A stretch of 64,000 nucleotides of DNA, taken from positions 1 to 64,000 of the forward strand of contig JAYPAP010000001.1 of the NCBI GenBank assembly GCA_038123735.1, given 5' to 3'. The position numbers and the translations under genes are program-made. The first letter of the stretch is position 1, and each line of letters begins with the position of its first letter. The notes under the pieces were generated by a model, which saw nothing but the letters and a program-made list of their open reading frames with translations, had not been told where the DNA came from and ran no database searches. Source of the DNA: REDI01 sp038123735. GTDB lineage: Bacteria > Myxococcota_A > UBA796 > GCA-2862545. Shown here piece by piece: positions 18,569-28,200 of this stretch.

Positions 18569-19789
18569 CTATCTGGCGTAAATTTTGAGGGTTCTACCAA
18601 TGTCATCGAGAATATGGCAGCACATGTCGTAGTCCGGATGAACCACCATGGCCCAGGCATTGGCCATGTATCCCCCTTCCACCGGCTGCGTATGAGAGCC
18701 TGGCCCAGGGATATGTGCCTTAAATATATGTCTTCCGTGACGTGCTTGGATGACGTCTGCGCCCCGCGAGCCAATCACTTGCCCATCTTGATTGGGTCGG
18801 ACAGCGACCATGCCCGCTGCCCGTCGATTGCGGATGACGCCGTGCACATCGCCCCAGACGACCGCACGCGCCCACTCGGTGTACAGGTCGAACCCGATGG
18901 CTTGGCAATACGCATCCCACATCCCGACGCCTGCCGGCCGGGCGCCGATCTCACTGAATACGAGACCACGTTGGGTGACGAAGACCTCCATGTGGGTGGC
19001 GGTGGTGTGCAAGCCCAGCGCTTGATTGACCCGCCGCCCGAGCTCCCGTAGCGGCCGATATACGGGCAGGTCATGGCGATTGGTGCACACGATGCGTGGG
19101 CTGACATGCCGAGTGCGCATCGCCTGCAATACGCCAGGTTCATAGTGGCAAACAAACTCATAAGCCACATTTCCCTGGACGGTGAGCGTGTCGTAGATCA
19201 TCTCATGGCCTTGCAGGAATTCCTCCATGAGGAGGCGTCCCGGGCCCCACCGGAGACCGCGCATGACGTGCTCCAGATGCTCGGGCGAGTCCACTTTTAC
19301 GGTTCCGGATGCACCAGCACCCGCGCGCGGTTTGAGGATGATTGGAAACCCACACTCCCGGGCAAAATCGCGTGCTTCGGCGGGGGTATCCACGGCTCGG
19401 TTGCGAGCCACCGGGATGCCATGCTTGGCTAGGTAGGCCTTCATGACTGCTTTATCGCGGCAACGCTCCACGGTCTTCGCTGAGGTGCCGGGAATGCCTG
19501 TCGCCTCCCGAACGATCGCCGCAGTGAGGGTGTGGGCCTCGACGGTGGCCTCAAGGCGATGCACCCAAGGGCCTCGCTGCTGGATCTTGCGCACGGCAGC
19601 GGTGACCTGCTCCACGCTGGTCACGTTCTGCACGAACTCAGCGTCGTCCAATAAGTCGCGGATACTGCTCGGTACGGCTTGCGGATGACAGTCGATGATG
19701 CCGGTGACGCGGGCACCGACCGCCTTTAAGCCTCGAACAAAAGAGAGTTGGTTAGCGGGAAAATGAGGGGCCAGAAAAATGACGTGCAT
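18569..19789 (-). CDS. ATP-grasp carboxylate-amine ligase-like enzyme
   Basis: 406 residues. The N-terminal 95 residues look like a pre-ATP-grasp domain. The ATP-grasp core has CRDKAVMKAYLAKHGIPV, the lysine strand GFPIILKPRAGAGASG, the LMEEFLQGHE adenine-side strand and EIGAR as the metal-binding motif. Family members form amide or peptide bonds through an acyl-phosphate. GGAGG with a six-base spacer precedes the ATG. It follows the small membrane protein gene by 19 bases, so they share a transcript. The acid and amine substrates cannot be told from sequence; the divergent S51-like peptidase hints at a peptide-like product. Confidence 0.85.
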   Translation of the reverse strand: MHVIFLAPHFPANQLSFVRGLKAVGARVTGIIDCHPQAVPSSIRDLLDDAEFVQNVTSVEQVTAAVRKIQQRGPWVHRLEATVEAHTLTAAIVREATGIPGTSAKTVERCRDKAVMKAYLAKHGIPVARNRAVDTPAEARDFARECGFPIILKPRAGAGASGTVKVDSPEHLEHVMRGLRWGPGRLLMEEFLQGHEMIYDTLTVQGNVAYEFVCHYEPGVLQAMRTRHVSPRIVCTNRHDLPVYRPLRELGRRVNQALGLHTTATHMEVFVTQRGLVFSEIGARPAGVGMWDAYCQAIGFDLYTEWARAVVWGDVHGVIRNRRAAGMVAVRPNQDGQVIGSRGADVIQARHGRHIFKAHIPGPGSHTQPVEGGYMANAWAMVVHPDYDMCCHILDDIGRTLKIYAR

Positions 19790-19808
19790 GGGACGCCTCC
19801 GAGAAGAA

Positions 19809-20288
19809 TCAGAGCACCTGGTAATCGACGGGGTCGCGCGGCTTGGGGGGGTACCGCAGATTTCGAGCCATTCGGATCTCCTGATCCTCCTCGAGACGCG
19901 CCATCCAGAGGATCAACACGGGAGCCGGGGCGCTCGCGGCGAGGCTCAACCACCACATGGGCCAGCCGAAAAATGCGACGGCGCCGGCGGTGAATACCGC
20001 ATGGAATACGGTCAGCAGCAACCCGGCCCAAACGGGGTTCCATCCATCGAGACGGCGCAGCTGCAACCCGCCGGCAGCGAGCAGCGCGGCGGGTACGAAC
20101 CCAAAGATCCAGACGATGAAGAGTACGGTATTTCCTGCGAGGGATGCCGATATTGCCATTCCGACATCGAGCGCTCCGCCCAGGCATCCGAGGAGGAGGC
20201 ATAGGTTGGCCGGAAGCTGAATGCGCCGGTCGGCAACCGCGACGAGGGCTCGGCGGCGCGCCTCGACATCATCCTCTGCATGCACCAT
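19809..20288 (-). CDS. Four-helix membrane protein of unknown function
   Basis: 159 residues. I start at the ATG at 20288, which has GGAGG four bases upstream; a longer frame to 20660 would run over the divergent gene and has no support. A cytoplasmic N-terminus of about 25 residues is followed by four hydrophobic segments (about 27-50, 55-75, 85-105, 108-125) and a polar C-terminal tail with Arg/Pro. No family is recognised. It is first in a two-gene unit with the ATP-grasp ligase. The ribosome site lies inside a perfect six-base-pair hairpin (20292-20306), which may regulate translation. Confidence 0.75.
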   Translation of the reverse strand: MVHAEDDVEARRRALVAVADRRIQLPANLCLLLGCLGGALDVGMAISASLAGNTVLFIVWIFGFVPAALLAAGGLQLRRLDGWNPVWAGLLLTVFHAVFTAGAVAFFGWPMWWLSLAASAPAPVLILWMARLEEDQEIRMARNLRYPPKPRDPVDYQVL

Positions 20289-20291
20289 GGA

Positions 20292-20306
20292 CCCTCCGAT
20301 GGAGGG
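20292..20306 (-). promoter_or_regulatory. Hairpin enclosing the ribosome binding site
   Basis: In the minus-strand transcript CCCTCC pairs with GGAGGG around a three-base ATC loop. The 3' arm is the Shine-Dalgarno sequence of the membrane protein gene starting at 20288. A stem this stable would hide the site unless opened, so translational control is possible. It could also be a chance pairing in GC-rich DNA. Confidence 0.4.
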
Positions 20307-20484
20307 GGGCTTAGCGCGGATGAGGCCACGAGGCCCGGACAATGTACGGAACAAGGCAATGCGACCGTAGGGCAGGTCTGCTTGGGGGGGATCGCCGAGG
20401 AATCTCTTCGCTTTGCGAGCCAGGGTGCTAGACCGCGGGCACAGTTCGTGTAGGCTGACGCATCCTCTTCGTTCAGGAGCGTGG

Positions 20485-21462
20485 GTGACAGCCCCGATCG
20501 TCGTCCTTGGGCCCCAGCGGCCAACTCCAAATCTCGTTGAAGCCCTCGATGACCTTGGGGTGCGGGGCCCGGTGTGCCTCATCAACGCGGGGTGGCGGGT
20601 TGATGAAGATGAGATTTCGCCGTTGAAAGACCATATTGGGAGGCCGGTCAAGCACCTCAAGCTCTACCATGAGGTCGAGCGTGCCTTTCAAAAGGATGAT
20701 CAGTGGGGGAGCGACTACCACCGTCGTCAGGCGCGAGTGCGGGCGTACAAAGATGTCTATCGCATATCGATGCGGGCTGCGTCGAGTGCCATGTCGCAGC
20801 TCTACGATCGCGTCGCGTTCGACCCTGACGTCTATGGGCCTGACTTCGCGGATGCTGTCACCGCGGTGCGGATGGTGGATGAGCGACTGCTCGAGCGTTT
20901 AGATAGTATTCGAGAGGCTTCTCCTGAGATCCTTGAGCCCTGGCGCCGTCCCACCCTCGCAGCGGTGCGGGAGCGCGCCGTGGAGACGATACGCTCCTGT
21001 GATGCCTTGCTCTTGGCGGGAGGCCACGTTGGCGTGCTTCGGACGCGGCTCCGACTCTTGGGGCTCGACCAGGAGTTTAGGGAAATTCTCCGACGAGGCG
21101 TGCCGATCATCGCTTGGTCGGCGGGTGCGATGGTGCTCGCGCGGCGCATCGTTCTGTTCTACGACGACCCACCCGAGGGCCACGGTGATGCAGAAGTCTT
21201 CGGTCGTGGACTCGACCTCCTTCCGGGTGCGGTGTGGTTGCCCCACGCCAAGATGCGCCTGAGCCTTAAAGATCCAAAGAATATCGCGCTTTTCGCCCGT
21301 CGCTTTGGCCCAGAGGCGTCCGTGGCGCTTGAGGTTGGGGCGCGGGTGGACTGGGACGGCGCGAAGTACATCGATCGGTCTGAGAAGGGAAGTTGTTACC
21401 GCTTGATCGCGGAGGGCCGGATCGAGGATGGGATTGGCGATTTGGCGGGGGCAGCGCTGTGA
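20485..21462 (+). CDS. Peptidase S51-like protein (cyanophycinase / dipeptidase E fold)
   Basis: 325 residues from a GTG at 20485 with AGGAG five bases upstream; a frame opening at 20413 has no such signal. The class I amidotransferase-like core shows LLLAGGHVGVL and then IIAWSAGAMVLARR, the nucleophile-elbow SAGA of the S51 family, whose members use Ser-His-Glu. The N-terminal 170 residues include a helical insertion rich in charged residues and are longer than in dipeptidase E. Its last bases overlap the next start as GTGA. It probably cleaves an acidic or modified peptide bond in the cytoplasm; the substrate is unknown. Confidence 0.78.
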   Translation: MTAPIVVLGPQRPTPNLVEALDDLGVRGPVCLINAGWRVDEDEISPLKDHIGRPVKHLKLYHEVERAFQKDDQWGSDYHRRQARVRAYKDVYRISMRAASSAMSQLYDRVAFDPDVYGPDFADAVTAVRMVDERLLERLDSIREASPEILEPWRRPTLAAVRERAVETIRSCDALLLAGGHVGVLRTRLRLLGLDQEFREILRRGVPIIAWSAGAMVLARRIVLFYDDPPEGHGDAEVFGRGLDLLPGAVWLPHAKMRLSLKDPKNIALFARRFGPEASVALEVGARVDWDGAKYIDRSEKGSCYRLIAEGRIEDGIGDLAGAAL

Positions 21463-22604
21463 AGGCGATATCTGAGCTTCGAGAACGCCTGGCTGGCGGG
21501 AATAGCAAGAAGGTCTTCAAGGACTTCATCGAGCAGCACTCGTTTCCAATCATTGAGGAAAACACTGCAATATTCTTTTTCTGGGATGGTAAGCCGGTCG
21601 ATGAAGTCATCTTGAGGCACTGGGTATTTGGCTTGGAATCTGCTCAGCCATTTCACCGATTAGATGAGACGCAAGCCTTCTTCTTGCCCGTAGCCCTTCC
21701 TCCGGCTGGCCGGGTGGAGTACAAGATCGAGCTCTTGCGACGGGGCCGCCGGCAGTGGATCCGCGACCCACTCAATCCACTCCGGGCATTTGATCCATTC
21801 GGTAGCAACAGTGTCTGTCCGATGGCTGGCTATGCGGAGCCGGGATGGGCGCGGGAACGGAACGATGCGCGACTTGGCCGAATCGTCGACTTCGAACTGA
21901 AGAATAAGACCTGGGGCGATACCCGCCGGGTGCACGTGTATCTGCCCTACGAGTACCGCCCGCACAAGGCATACCCGCTATTGATATGCCATGATGGCAG
22001 CGATTACCGGCGTTTTGCTGCCATGGGGCATGTGCTCGACAACTTGATGACCCGCCACGAGGTCGCCCCGACCATTGTCGCATTCATCGATGGGGTGAAC
22101 AGAAACGGGGAGTTTGGCGCACATCCGGACCATCCACGGTACGTCGTGGAAGATGTATTACCGGCACTTGAGGCCCGTTTTCGTATCGCCGAGGGTGCGA
22201 GCAACCGCGGGCTGATGGGGGCAAGCTTCGGTGGTGTCGCCAGCCTGTGGACCGCATGGAATTATCCCGGAGTGTTCGGGAAGCTGATGCTGCAGTCGGG
22301 AAGCTTTGTCTTTACGGACGTAGGCGGACATGGACGCGGACCCCTCTGGGATCCGGTGGTCGCCTTCGTGAACCAGTTTCGTGGTGATCCGGGTCGGGTG
22401 GCGGCGCAGGTCTATATGTCATGCGGGACATTCGAGTCGCTGATTGCGTACAATCGCGCGTTAGTCCCGGTGATGCAGCAAGCAGGGCTCCGGGTGCGAT
22501 TCCGGGAATCCCAAGATGGCCACAACTGGATCGCCTGGCGAGACCAACTTCGCGGCGGTCTCACCTGGCTCTATCCTGGTCATCTGTGGATGACCTACGA
22601 CTGA
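21459..22604 (+). CDS. Enterochelin esterase-like (Fes/esterase D family) hydrolase
   Basis: 381 residues from a GTG at 21459 overlapping the previous stop as GTGA. Residues 1-120 form a beta-rich E-set-like domain, as in Fes. The alpha/beta-hydrolase part has RRVHVYLPYEY, LLICHDGSDY, the nucleophile elbow GASFGG (about 257-262) and the catalytic His in DGHNW. The Fes group hydrolyses ferric siderophore esters, while relatives cleave carbohydrate or other esters. No signal peptide is seen, so it is probably cytoplasmic. Translational coupling to the S51-like peptidase suggests both act on one substrate. It ends three bases before the stop of the convergent gene. Confidence 0.85.
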   Translation: MKAISELRERLAGGNSKKVFKDFIEQHSFPIIEENTAIFFFWDGKPVDEVILRHWVFGLESAQPFHRLDETQAFFLPVALPPAGRVEYKIELLRRGRRQWIRDPLNPLRAFDPFGSNSVCPMAGYAEPGWARERNDARLGRIVDFELKNKTWGDTRRVHVYLPYEYRPHKAYPLLICHDGSDYRRFAAMGHVLDNLMTRHEVAPTIVAFIDGVNRNGEFGAHPDHPRYVVEDVLPALEARFRIAEGASNRGLMGASFGGVASLWTAWNYPGVFGKLMLQSGSFVFTDVGGHGRGPLWDPVVAFVNQFRGDPGRVAAQVYMSCGTFESLIAYNRALVPVMQQAGLRVRFRESQDGHNWIAWRDQLRGGLTWLYPGHLWMTYD

Positions 22605-22607
22605 GAA

Positions 22608-23738
22608 TCAGAGCGAAAGTGCTTTTTCAGCCTTCAGTTTGGCTTCAGTGCCCTTCGCGGTCCACTCTTCTGCCCGCGCCTTGGCCCAGTCGGCCACATC
22701 GCCAGCGCTGCCCACCGGCTCTGGAGTCACCAATACCGGCCAGTCTCCATCGGTCTCGCACTTGAGCTTGGCTTTGAAGCCTCGAGCTGGGCCCTCGACA
22801 TCAGCGACGATAGACCACCGCTTTCCGGCTTCGCTGACCGTGGCGTAGTGCAGGATGGCCTGTCCATCGCAGCTCTCCACGGAGGCAACGCCGTAAAGAA
22901 GCGAACCATCCGCTTGCACTCGGTCTTTATAGATGACCGGGAGCAGAGACGCCGCAGCCTCTTCGGCGCCAGCATTGAAGAGCCCGTCTGCGACGAAGCG
23001 TGCTTGCTCGGCGGATACCTTGCCTGCGACACCGACGAGCGCATCCTGGAGGAGCTTCCGGTCGTCATCGGTGATGGTCTGGCCGAGCCCAGTGGGCTGA
23101 ACCGAGGCATTCATTGCGTCAAGAACGGCGTTAAATGGGCCTTCAGCGGCAGCGGAAACGGCGGCCTCGCCGAGGACGGGGAGGGCGTCTTTGCCGTTGC
23201 GATCGGTCCAGATCTTGAGGACGGTGTTGTACTTTTCATCGAATGTGCGCTTGGGCGGGGCCTTGATCTGAGCCTCGATGAAGCTGGCGATCTCGTCCGA
23301 CTCGCAGGTGACGTACGCATCGGCCCAGTGGCCGAGCTGGATGGGTCGCAGCCCGAAGAATGCACCCTTGAGGAAGGTCACGACCTCTGCGTTGTCTTTG
23401 CACGCCGCGCCGACCCCTTTCGCCAGGTCTTTTCGTTGGGAGAAGTCCGTCATTTTATCGGTGCTTCCCCATACCTCGGCGTAGGCTTTGCCGTTGATGG
23501 CGGTGACCGAGAGGTCGATCAGGGTGTCGATATCGCCGCTATTCTTCATGAAGTCGACGTAGGAGGCTTTGGCCTCGTCCGCGGAGCAGCGCAGCATTTG
23601 CTTGTACGCGGAGACGAGCGACGCGCCCTTGGCCGAGTCAGCCTTTTTGGCAATATAGTCGCATTTCCCTGCATTTGCAGTTGAGGGGACGAGTGCGACG
23701 CCAAGTGCAACGGCGAGCGCAAGTGAGGTACGGATCAT
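22608..23738 (-). CDS. Secreted helical protein of unknown function
   Basis: 376 residues. A clear signal peptide (residues 1-23, cleavage after ANA) and GGAGG before the ATG support the start. The mature part begins with a Cys and is mostly helical, with evenly spaced cysteines and Ala/Glu/Lys-rich segments. The last 100 residues look beta-rich with two cysteines. I recognise no family; HEAT-like helical repeats are possible. It is preceded by 114 bases of non-coding DNA and may be transcribed alone or as the tail of the ion-homeostasis operon. Predicted location is the periplasm. Confidence 0.75.
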   Translation of the reverse strand: MIRTSLALAVALGVALVPSTANAGKCDYIAKKADSAKGASLVSAYKQMLRCSADEAKASYVDFMKNSGDIDTLIDLSVTAINGKAYAEVWGSTDKMTDFSQRKDLAKGVGAACKDNAEVVTFLKGAFFGLRPIQLGHWADAYVTCESDEIASFIEAQIKAPPKRTFDEKYNTVLKIWTDRNGKDALPVLGEAAVSAAAEGPFNAVLDAMNASVQPTGLGQTITDDDRKLLQDALVGVAGKVSAEQARFVADGLFNAGAEEAAASLLPVIYKDRVQADGSLLYGVASVESCDGQAILHYATVSEAGKRWSIVADVEGPARGFKAKLKCETDGDWPVLVTPEPVGSAGDVADWAKARAEEWTAKGTEAKLKAEKALSL

Positions 23739-23852
23739 GGGTCTTCCTCCATCGGGATGGCGTCTAACGGGACCACTCCATCGCGTAAAGGGGGTGTGAA
23801 GTGCATGTGCAAGGACACCGAGCGGGTTTCAAACCTTCCGAGGTGGCTGCGA

Positions 23853-24260
23853 TCAGTTGCTCTCGCGCGTTGGAATGTAGCTCCACTCGACATCAACGGT
23901 GTCATTGAGGTCGGGAGAGTAGACGGAAATGGAGCCGCTCACCGTACTATCCACTTCCCCGGGTTCGTAGCCGATAACACCGATTGTGATCACGGATAGG
24001 ACGCCGGCGAGGGCGTTGACCGTCGGTGGGTCGGACTCGGTAAGCTGGGCGCCAAGGGACAAGCGATCATTATCGAGACGATAAATTTCGACTGGGATAT
24101 CCCGATCTAAGCCATGACTGATTTGGAGCTGGGTGGCTTGGTATCCGGCATCCGGAATGGTCTGGTTAAAGTCGAGTTCGCCAAAATCGAGGGTCGTGGG
24201 TTCGACGATCAGGTCTCCGCCGCATGCAGCGATGGCGAGGAAGGCGAATGCACGGATCAT
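23853..24260 (-). CDS. Small lipoprotein, possible Ig-like fold
   Basis: 135 residues with a short lipoprotein signal (lipobox IAAC, Cys13). The mature protein is beta-rich, and the opening LIVEPTTLDFGELDF resembles the first strand of ASH/choice-of-anchor-D type Ig-like domains, where PxxLDFG is common. The ATG overlaps the stop of the MscS-like gene as ATGA (24257-24260), so it is translated from the same transcript. It is last in the coupled chain starting at 34407. An accessory role for the channel at the membrane surface is only inference. Confidence 0.72.
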   Translation of the reverse strand: MIRAFAFLAIAACGGDLIVEPTTLDFGELDFNQTIPDAGYQATQLQISHGLDRDIPVEIYRLDNDRLSLGAQLTESDPPTVNALAGVLSVITIGVIGYEPGEVDSTVSGSISVYSPDLNDTVDVEWSYIPTRESN

Positions 24261-25243
24261 GGGGTCTCCACAGTGGGGGATAGAGCTGGGTCACCGGGAA
24301 CGGGGCGTGCGAGGCGCTCGGCAACATGGTCGCGCAACGCCGCCTCGAACATGTCGCTAAATTCTCCAGCGAGCAATCGGGCCCGGAGCAACCACATGTG
24401 AGGATGCTCGGTCGCTTTGACCATGTCTAAGCCATCGGGGGCGGACCACGGATTAGCGGCCACAGCCTCGATAATGGTCTGACGCACTCGCGCGGGTCCG
24501 ATGCTTGGATCGATCTCCAGCTGGAGCTCGATCGTGGGCCATTTCCCGCGCTCGGTCACAAAGGCTTCGCGAACGAATAGCCTGTTAGGAATGCTGATTT
24601 TTCGACCGGTGGAGTCATTGATCCACGTGGTGCGCAAGGTGACGGACTGGACGATCCCGTCGCCGGCTGAGGTGCTCACCCATTGGCCCGGCCGCACGCG
24701 ACCATCAACCATCAGGGAGAATGCACCTGCCCAATCCTGGCTCAGATCTCGCACGCTCCAGCCGAGAGCGAGGGCGGCAGCGATCAGCATCCATGGGACG
24801 GCGGGCTGGAGGGATGGTGGGAGCCAGGCGATGACGGCGCCCAAGCCTGCAATACCCGAAAGCACCCGGAACGAGAGCTGGGCCCAGGTGGCCGCGCGGG
24901 GAAGGAGGCCGCGGTCAGCGAGGTGGCGTTTCGCAAAGCCGCTGGCTTGGCCGAGGCCGATGGCCGCAAGTGCGACGAAGATAAAGCCTAGTCCCGGCCA
25001 GAATCCGCGCCACGGATTGCTCGGGAGGACGCCCTCCAGACTGAAAGGGGGCATCGGTGGTACTTCGGTTGGCGGACTGGGAAGCGCAGGTTCAGCGTCG
25101 ATGGGCTGTGCAGCTGCAGCAGGTGGCGCCTCTGAGTCGTCGGGGGCGGCCTGCTGCTCGGTCTGCGTGGTGTCAGCGGCCATGGGCTCAGCCTGGGCGA
25201 CGGACGTCAGGCTCAAACTAAGGAAGATGAGGAGCTTGATCAT
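24257..25243 (-). CDS. MscS-family mechanosensitive channel-like protein
   Basis: 328 residues. A signal peptide is followed by an Ala/Pro/Glu-rich segment (about 20-60), three membrane helices (about 80-100, 118-140, 145-165), and a MscS beta domain recognisable from DGRVRPGQWV, G-I-V-x-S-V-x-L-R-T-T and the IPN motif (ISIPNRLF). A C-terminal alpha/beta part follows. MscS channels release solutes on hypo-osmotic shock. The pore helix lacks an obvious Ala/Gly-rich MscS pattern, so it may be a divergent subtype. The ATG at 25243 overlaps the stop of the giant antiporter gene (ATGA). Confidence 0.82.
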   Translation of the reverse strand: MIKLLIFLSLSLTSVAQAEPMAADTTQTEQQAAPDDSEAPPAAAAQPIDAEPALPSPPTEVPPMPPFSLEGVLPSNPWRGFWPGLGFIFVALAAIGLGQASGFAKRHLADRGLLPRAATWAQLSFRVLSGIAGLGAVIAWLPPSLQPAVPWMLIAAALALGWSVRDLSQDWAGAFSLMVDGRVRPGQWVSTSAGDGIVQSVTLRTTWINDSTGRKISIPNRLFVREAFVTERGKWPTIELQLEIDPSIGPARVRQTIIEAVAANPWSAPDGLDMVKATEHPHMWLLRARLLAGEFSDMFEAALRDHVAERLARPVPGDPALSPTVETP

Positions 25244-28200
25244 TGGCTCCACCCCGCTTTTTTGAGTGCTCGTCCAACGGTACCGCGAATAGCCGGAGCC
25301 ATGTGGAACCGGTCTTCGGTTCGCACGAGGATACCCAAGTTTTCCAGGCGGAACAGGTTTGCACGAGACTGCACGTGGGTCGTTCGGAACAGCCAGGCAT
25401 GTTCCTCGGCACTGAGGGTGCCGCGGCGGGAGACTTGTCGGAGCGTCAATAGGTCCTCCGTGGAGAACGCCAGGATTGCATCCAGGGGATTGGTCGGAAC
25501 AGGGCCGATAGTCATCGTATCGTGTTCCTCATCTACCTCACGGATCGCGGTCATCCAGAGGCGAAGCGCATCGGAGAGCAACCCACCGGTAGACTGGTGA
25601 AAGGCGTTAAACCAACCATCTCGCACCCGGTCGTAGGAGGCTTCGCTCGATTGGAAGATGCGACGCAAGCTCCATAGCAGGCCTGGCTCCACATCGAAGT
25701 TTAACTTGAAACCGCTCATATCGTGACGAATGAGGATCGCATCCGCGAGTTCATCCGGGCTCAGGGGCGCGAGCGTCTCGACCACGGTGAACATATCCTC
25801 AATGCCGCAGGTCCCCAGCATTTGCTCCCACACGTCCGAATGTGTGGCGAGGAACCAAGAGTGCTCGCGACTGTGATCAGCGGCCCGCTTGGTGAAGTGC
25901 GCTAAGAGAGGGTGTCCGCCGAAGTTTCGGTCTTCGAGCCACTCGATGCCGGTGATGAGCGTCACACCATGTGGCTCCATTCCGGCGAACCATTGGTCAA
26001 TCTCGTCGGTCGTGGGAGGCTGCTCAAGCTGAAGGCGGCGAACGGACTCCGTCTCCAATTGCTGGAGTACCGTGTTGGCCGCAAAGACGCAGTCCATGCC
26101 TTGAGGCACCATCAAAGCGGCATTGTGGCTCGGTTCTCCTTCATGGCGTCGCAAGGCGTCTAGTACGCGCTTGAGCTTCTCATTCTGACTGCCGAAGGGG
26201 TTGTCTACCTGCATGGCGAGGTCTGAGAATAACCGACGATAAACCATTGGGATATCGACGATGGGCTCGGGCTCCGCGAAGAACTCTGCGCGGGGCACCG
26301 CCTCCGCTTGAGCGTGGGGTAGTCCCAAGAATCGATAGAACCGATGGACGCCAATCGGTCCGACCAAATAGTGAAGCAGGTCGGATGTGGCGTCGGAAAT
26401 GGCGTTTCCGAGCCCACTGATGCCAGCGCTGGCATCTTGCAATCGGCGACGCGCAGCAGCCTCACGGCGCATGCGGATGTTCACATCGTCGAGAGATCCA
26501 TCGCGGATACTGCCACGTAGATCGGCTAATTCACCAATAACGGCCGAGATAATCTCATCTTGAAGCTCGACATCCCACCGCTCCACGAGTGCGCCAAATT
26601 CGGTGAGCTGGTCGGCCGCCCGAGTGACATTCTCCACCAGGGTCTCAAAGACCAGGTTCTTGATCTGCTCCGGGGCTATATCGTCCGAGCCGGTATCGAG
26701 TTCGTTCAGCGATAAGTCGAGGTTGAAGCCAACTCTTGCTTTGAACTGGGTTGTGGCCTCCACCAATCGAAGCGAGGTCGCCAGAGCCGAGCGTCGGACC
26801 TGAGCGAGCCTCGCGGTGATCGCCGTCTCCACAAACCCGAGGAAGAGTTCGCGAAAGTGGACTTCCTCAGCACTTGGAGGCTCAGGGATCTGCCACTCAC
26901 CGTGCAGGATCGGGCCGGAAGGCACGCGATAGGAGGCGGTGAGGTCTCGGGATGCAAGCTGGAGCGCATCGAGGAGAGAGGACACGCTGCGGTGCTCACT
27001 GAACTCGTCTTGTAGCTGGTGGGCCGCATCGTTGGCCTCATCAGCGATGTGCAAGACTGGTCCGAAGGCTTCTTGCAGGGCGGAGACGAGCGCGGTGGAC
27101 GAGAGGTCGTCTTGAAGCACCATCTGCGTTGCGATCACCGCGTCTTTTACCGCGGACTCCAAGCGATGAAGCTGGGTGATTCCACGGCCTTTCACGGTCC
27201 GTGCCAGACTGTCAGCGTGCTGCTCGACGACGTCCTCAACCGCAGCCTGCAATCGGACCAACTCGAGGTCCATCGCGAGGGCTTCGTAGCGATGGCCGAT
27301 GGCCACCCGGGCGCGGGGATAGCGGGAGGTCAGGACCCCCTCAGCCCGTTCTTGGTCGCGGTAAACTCTGGAAAATCTCCGCTTCCGCTTGGGGAGATCG
27401 ATCGTGTTGACCACCGGCAGGTCGTCGGTCATGTCGCGCCAGCAACTCGCGAACACACCCATGAGTCGTGCCATCGTGTCGACGGCAATCCGCTGGGTCT
27501 CCTCCGCGGCGAGGGCGAATTCTTCATCCATCGATACCCGAATCGTTTCGAGGAGCGCGGGGTCGAGTTCGCCTTCCGGGTGCAAGATGGGTCGGTAACC
27601 CTCCTTGATGACCGTGAATAAGGACTCCGTTCTCGTCTGAAGATGGTCTTCGCCGGAGAGCATCAGCGCGGCGAGGCCTTCGAGTCGTCCAGGGAGCATG
27701 CCCTGGAAGTGGTAGGCCGCCACTTGCTTGATCGGGACAACCCGGGAGGGTTCATCGCCAGAGAAGAGCTTGCTGATTGACCTGCGTTGGCGATCGAGGT
27801 GTCTCCGGATGCGGGACAGGATGCCCTCGTTGGTAGGTCCCTGGTCGGAGCGGGCGGAATACGGCGCCGGGAGCTTTTCAGGCATCGATTGCGTAATTTC
27901 CTGACCAATGGTGATCAGTTCGACCGGGTTCCAGGTCTCGGCGCTGAGCTCCGAACCGCGGAGCAATACCAGGTCGCGCCAGGCATCTGCCATGGATGCG
28001 ATCTCGCGCTGGATAGCATCGTGCCGGTCAGGAGCATCGCGTTCGACAATTTTGGTGATATGCCGGTGGTACCTAAGGAACTCTTTGCGGAGACGTCCCA
28101 GATACTCCTGTGCATCCTCAGCCCATGGGCTGAAATGCTGCGTGTCGAAGTGGGTTCCAGTCTCCAGGAGGTCCTCTTTCAGGCCCGTCATCAGGCGATC

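Noticed and set aside
22848..23684. 278-codon open frame on the plus strand
   Set aside because: Mirrors the secreted helical protein gene on the minus strand, which has a clear signal peptide and ribosome site.
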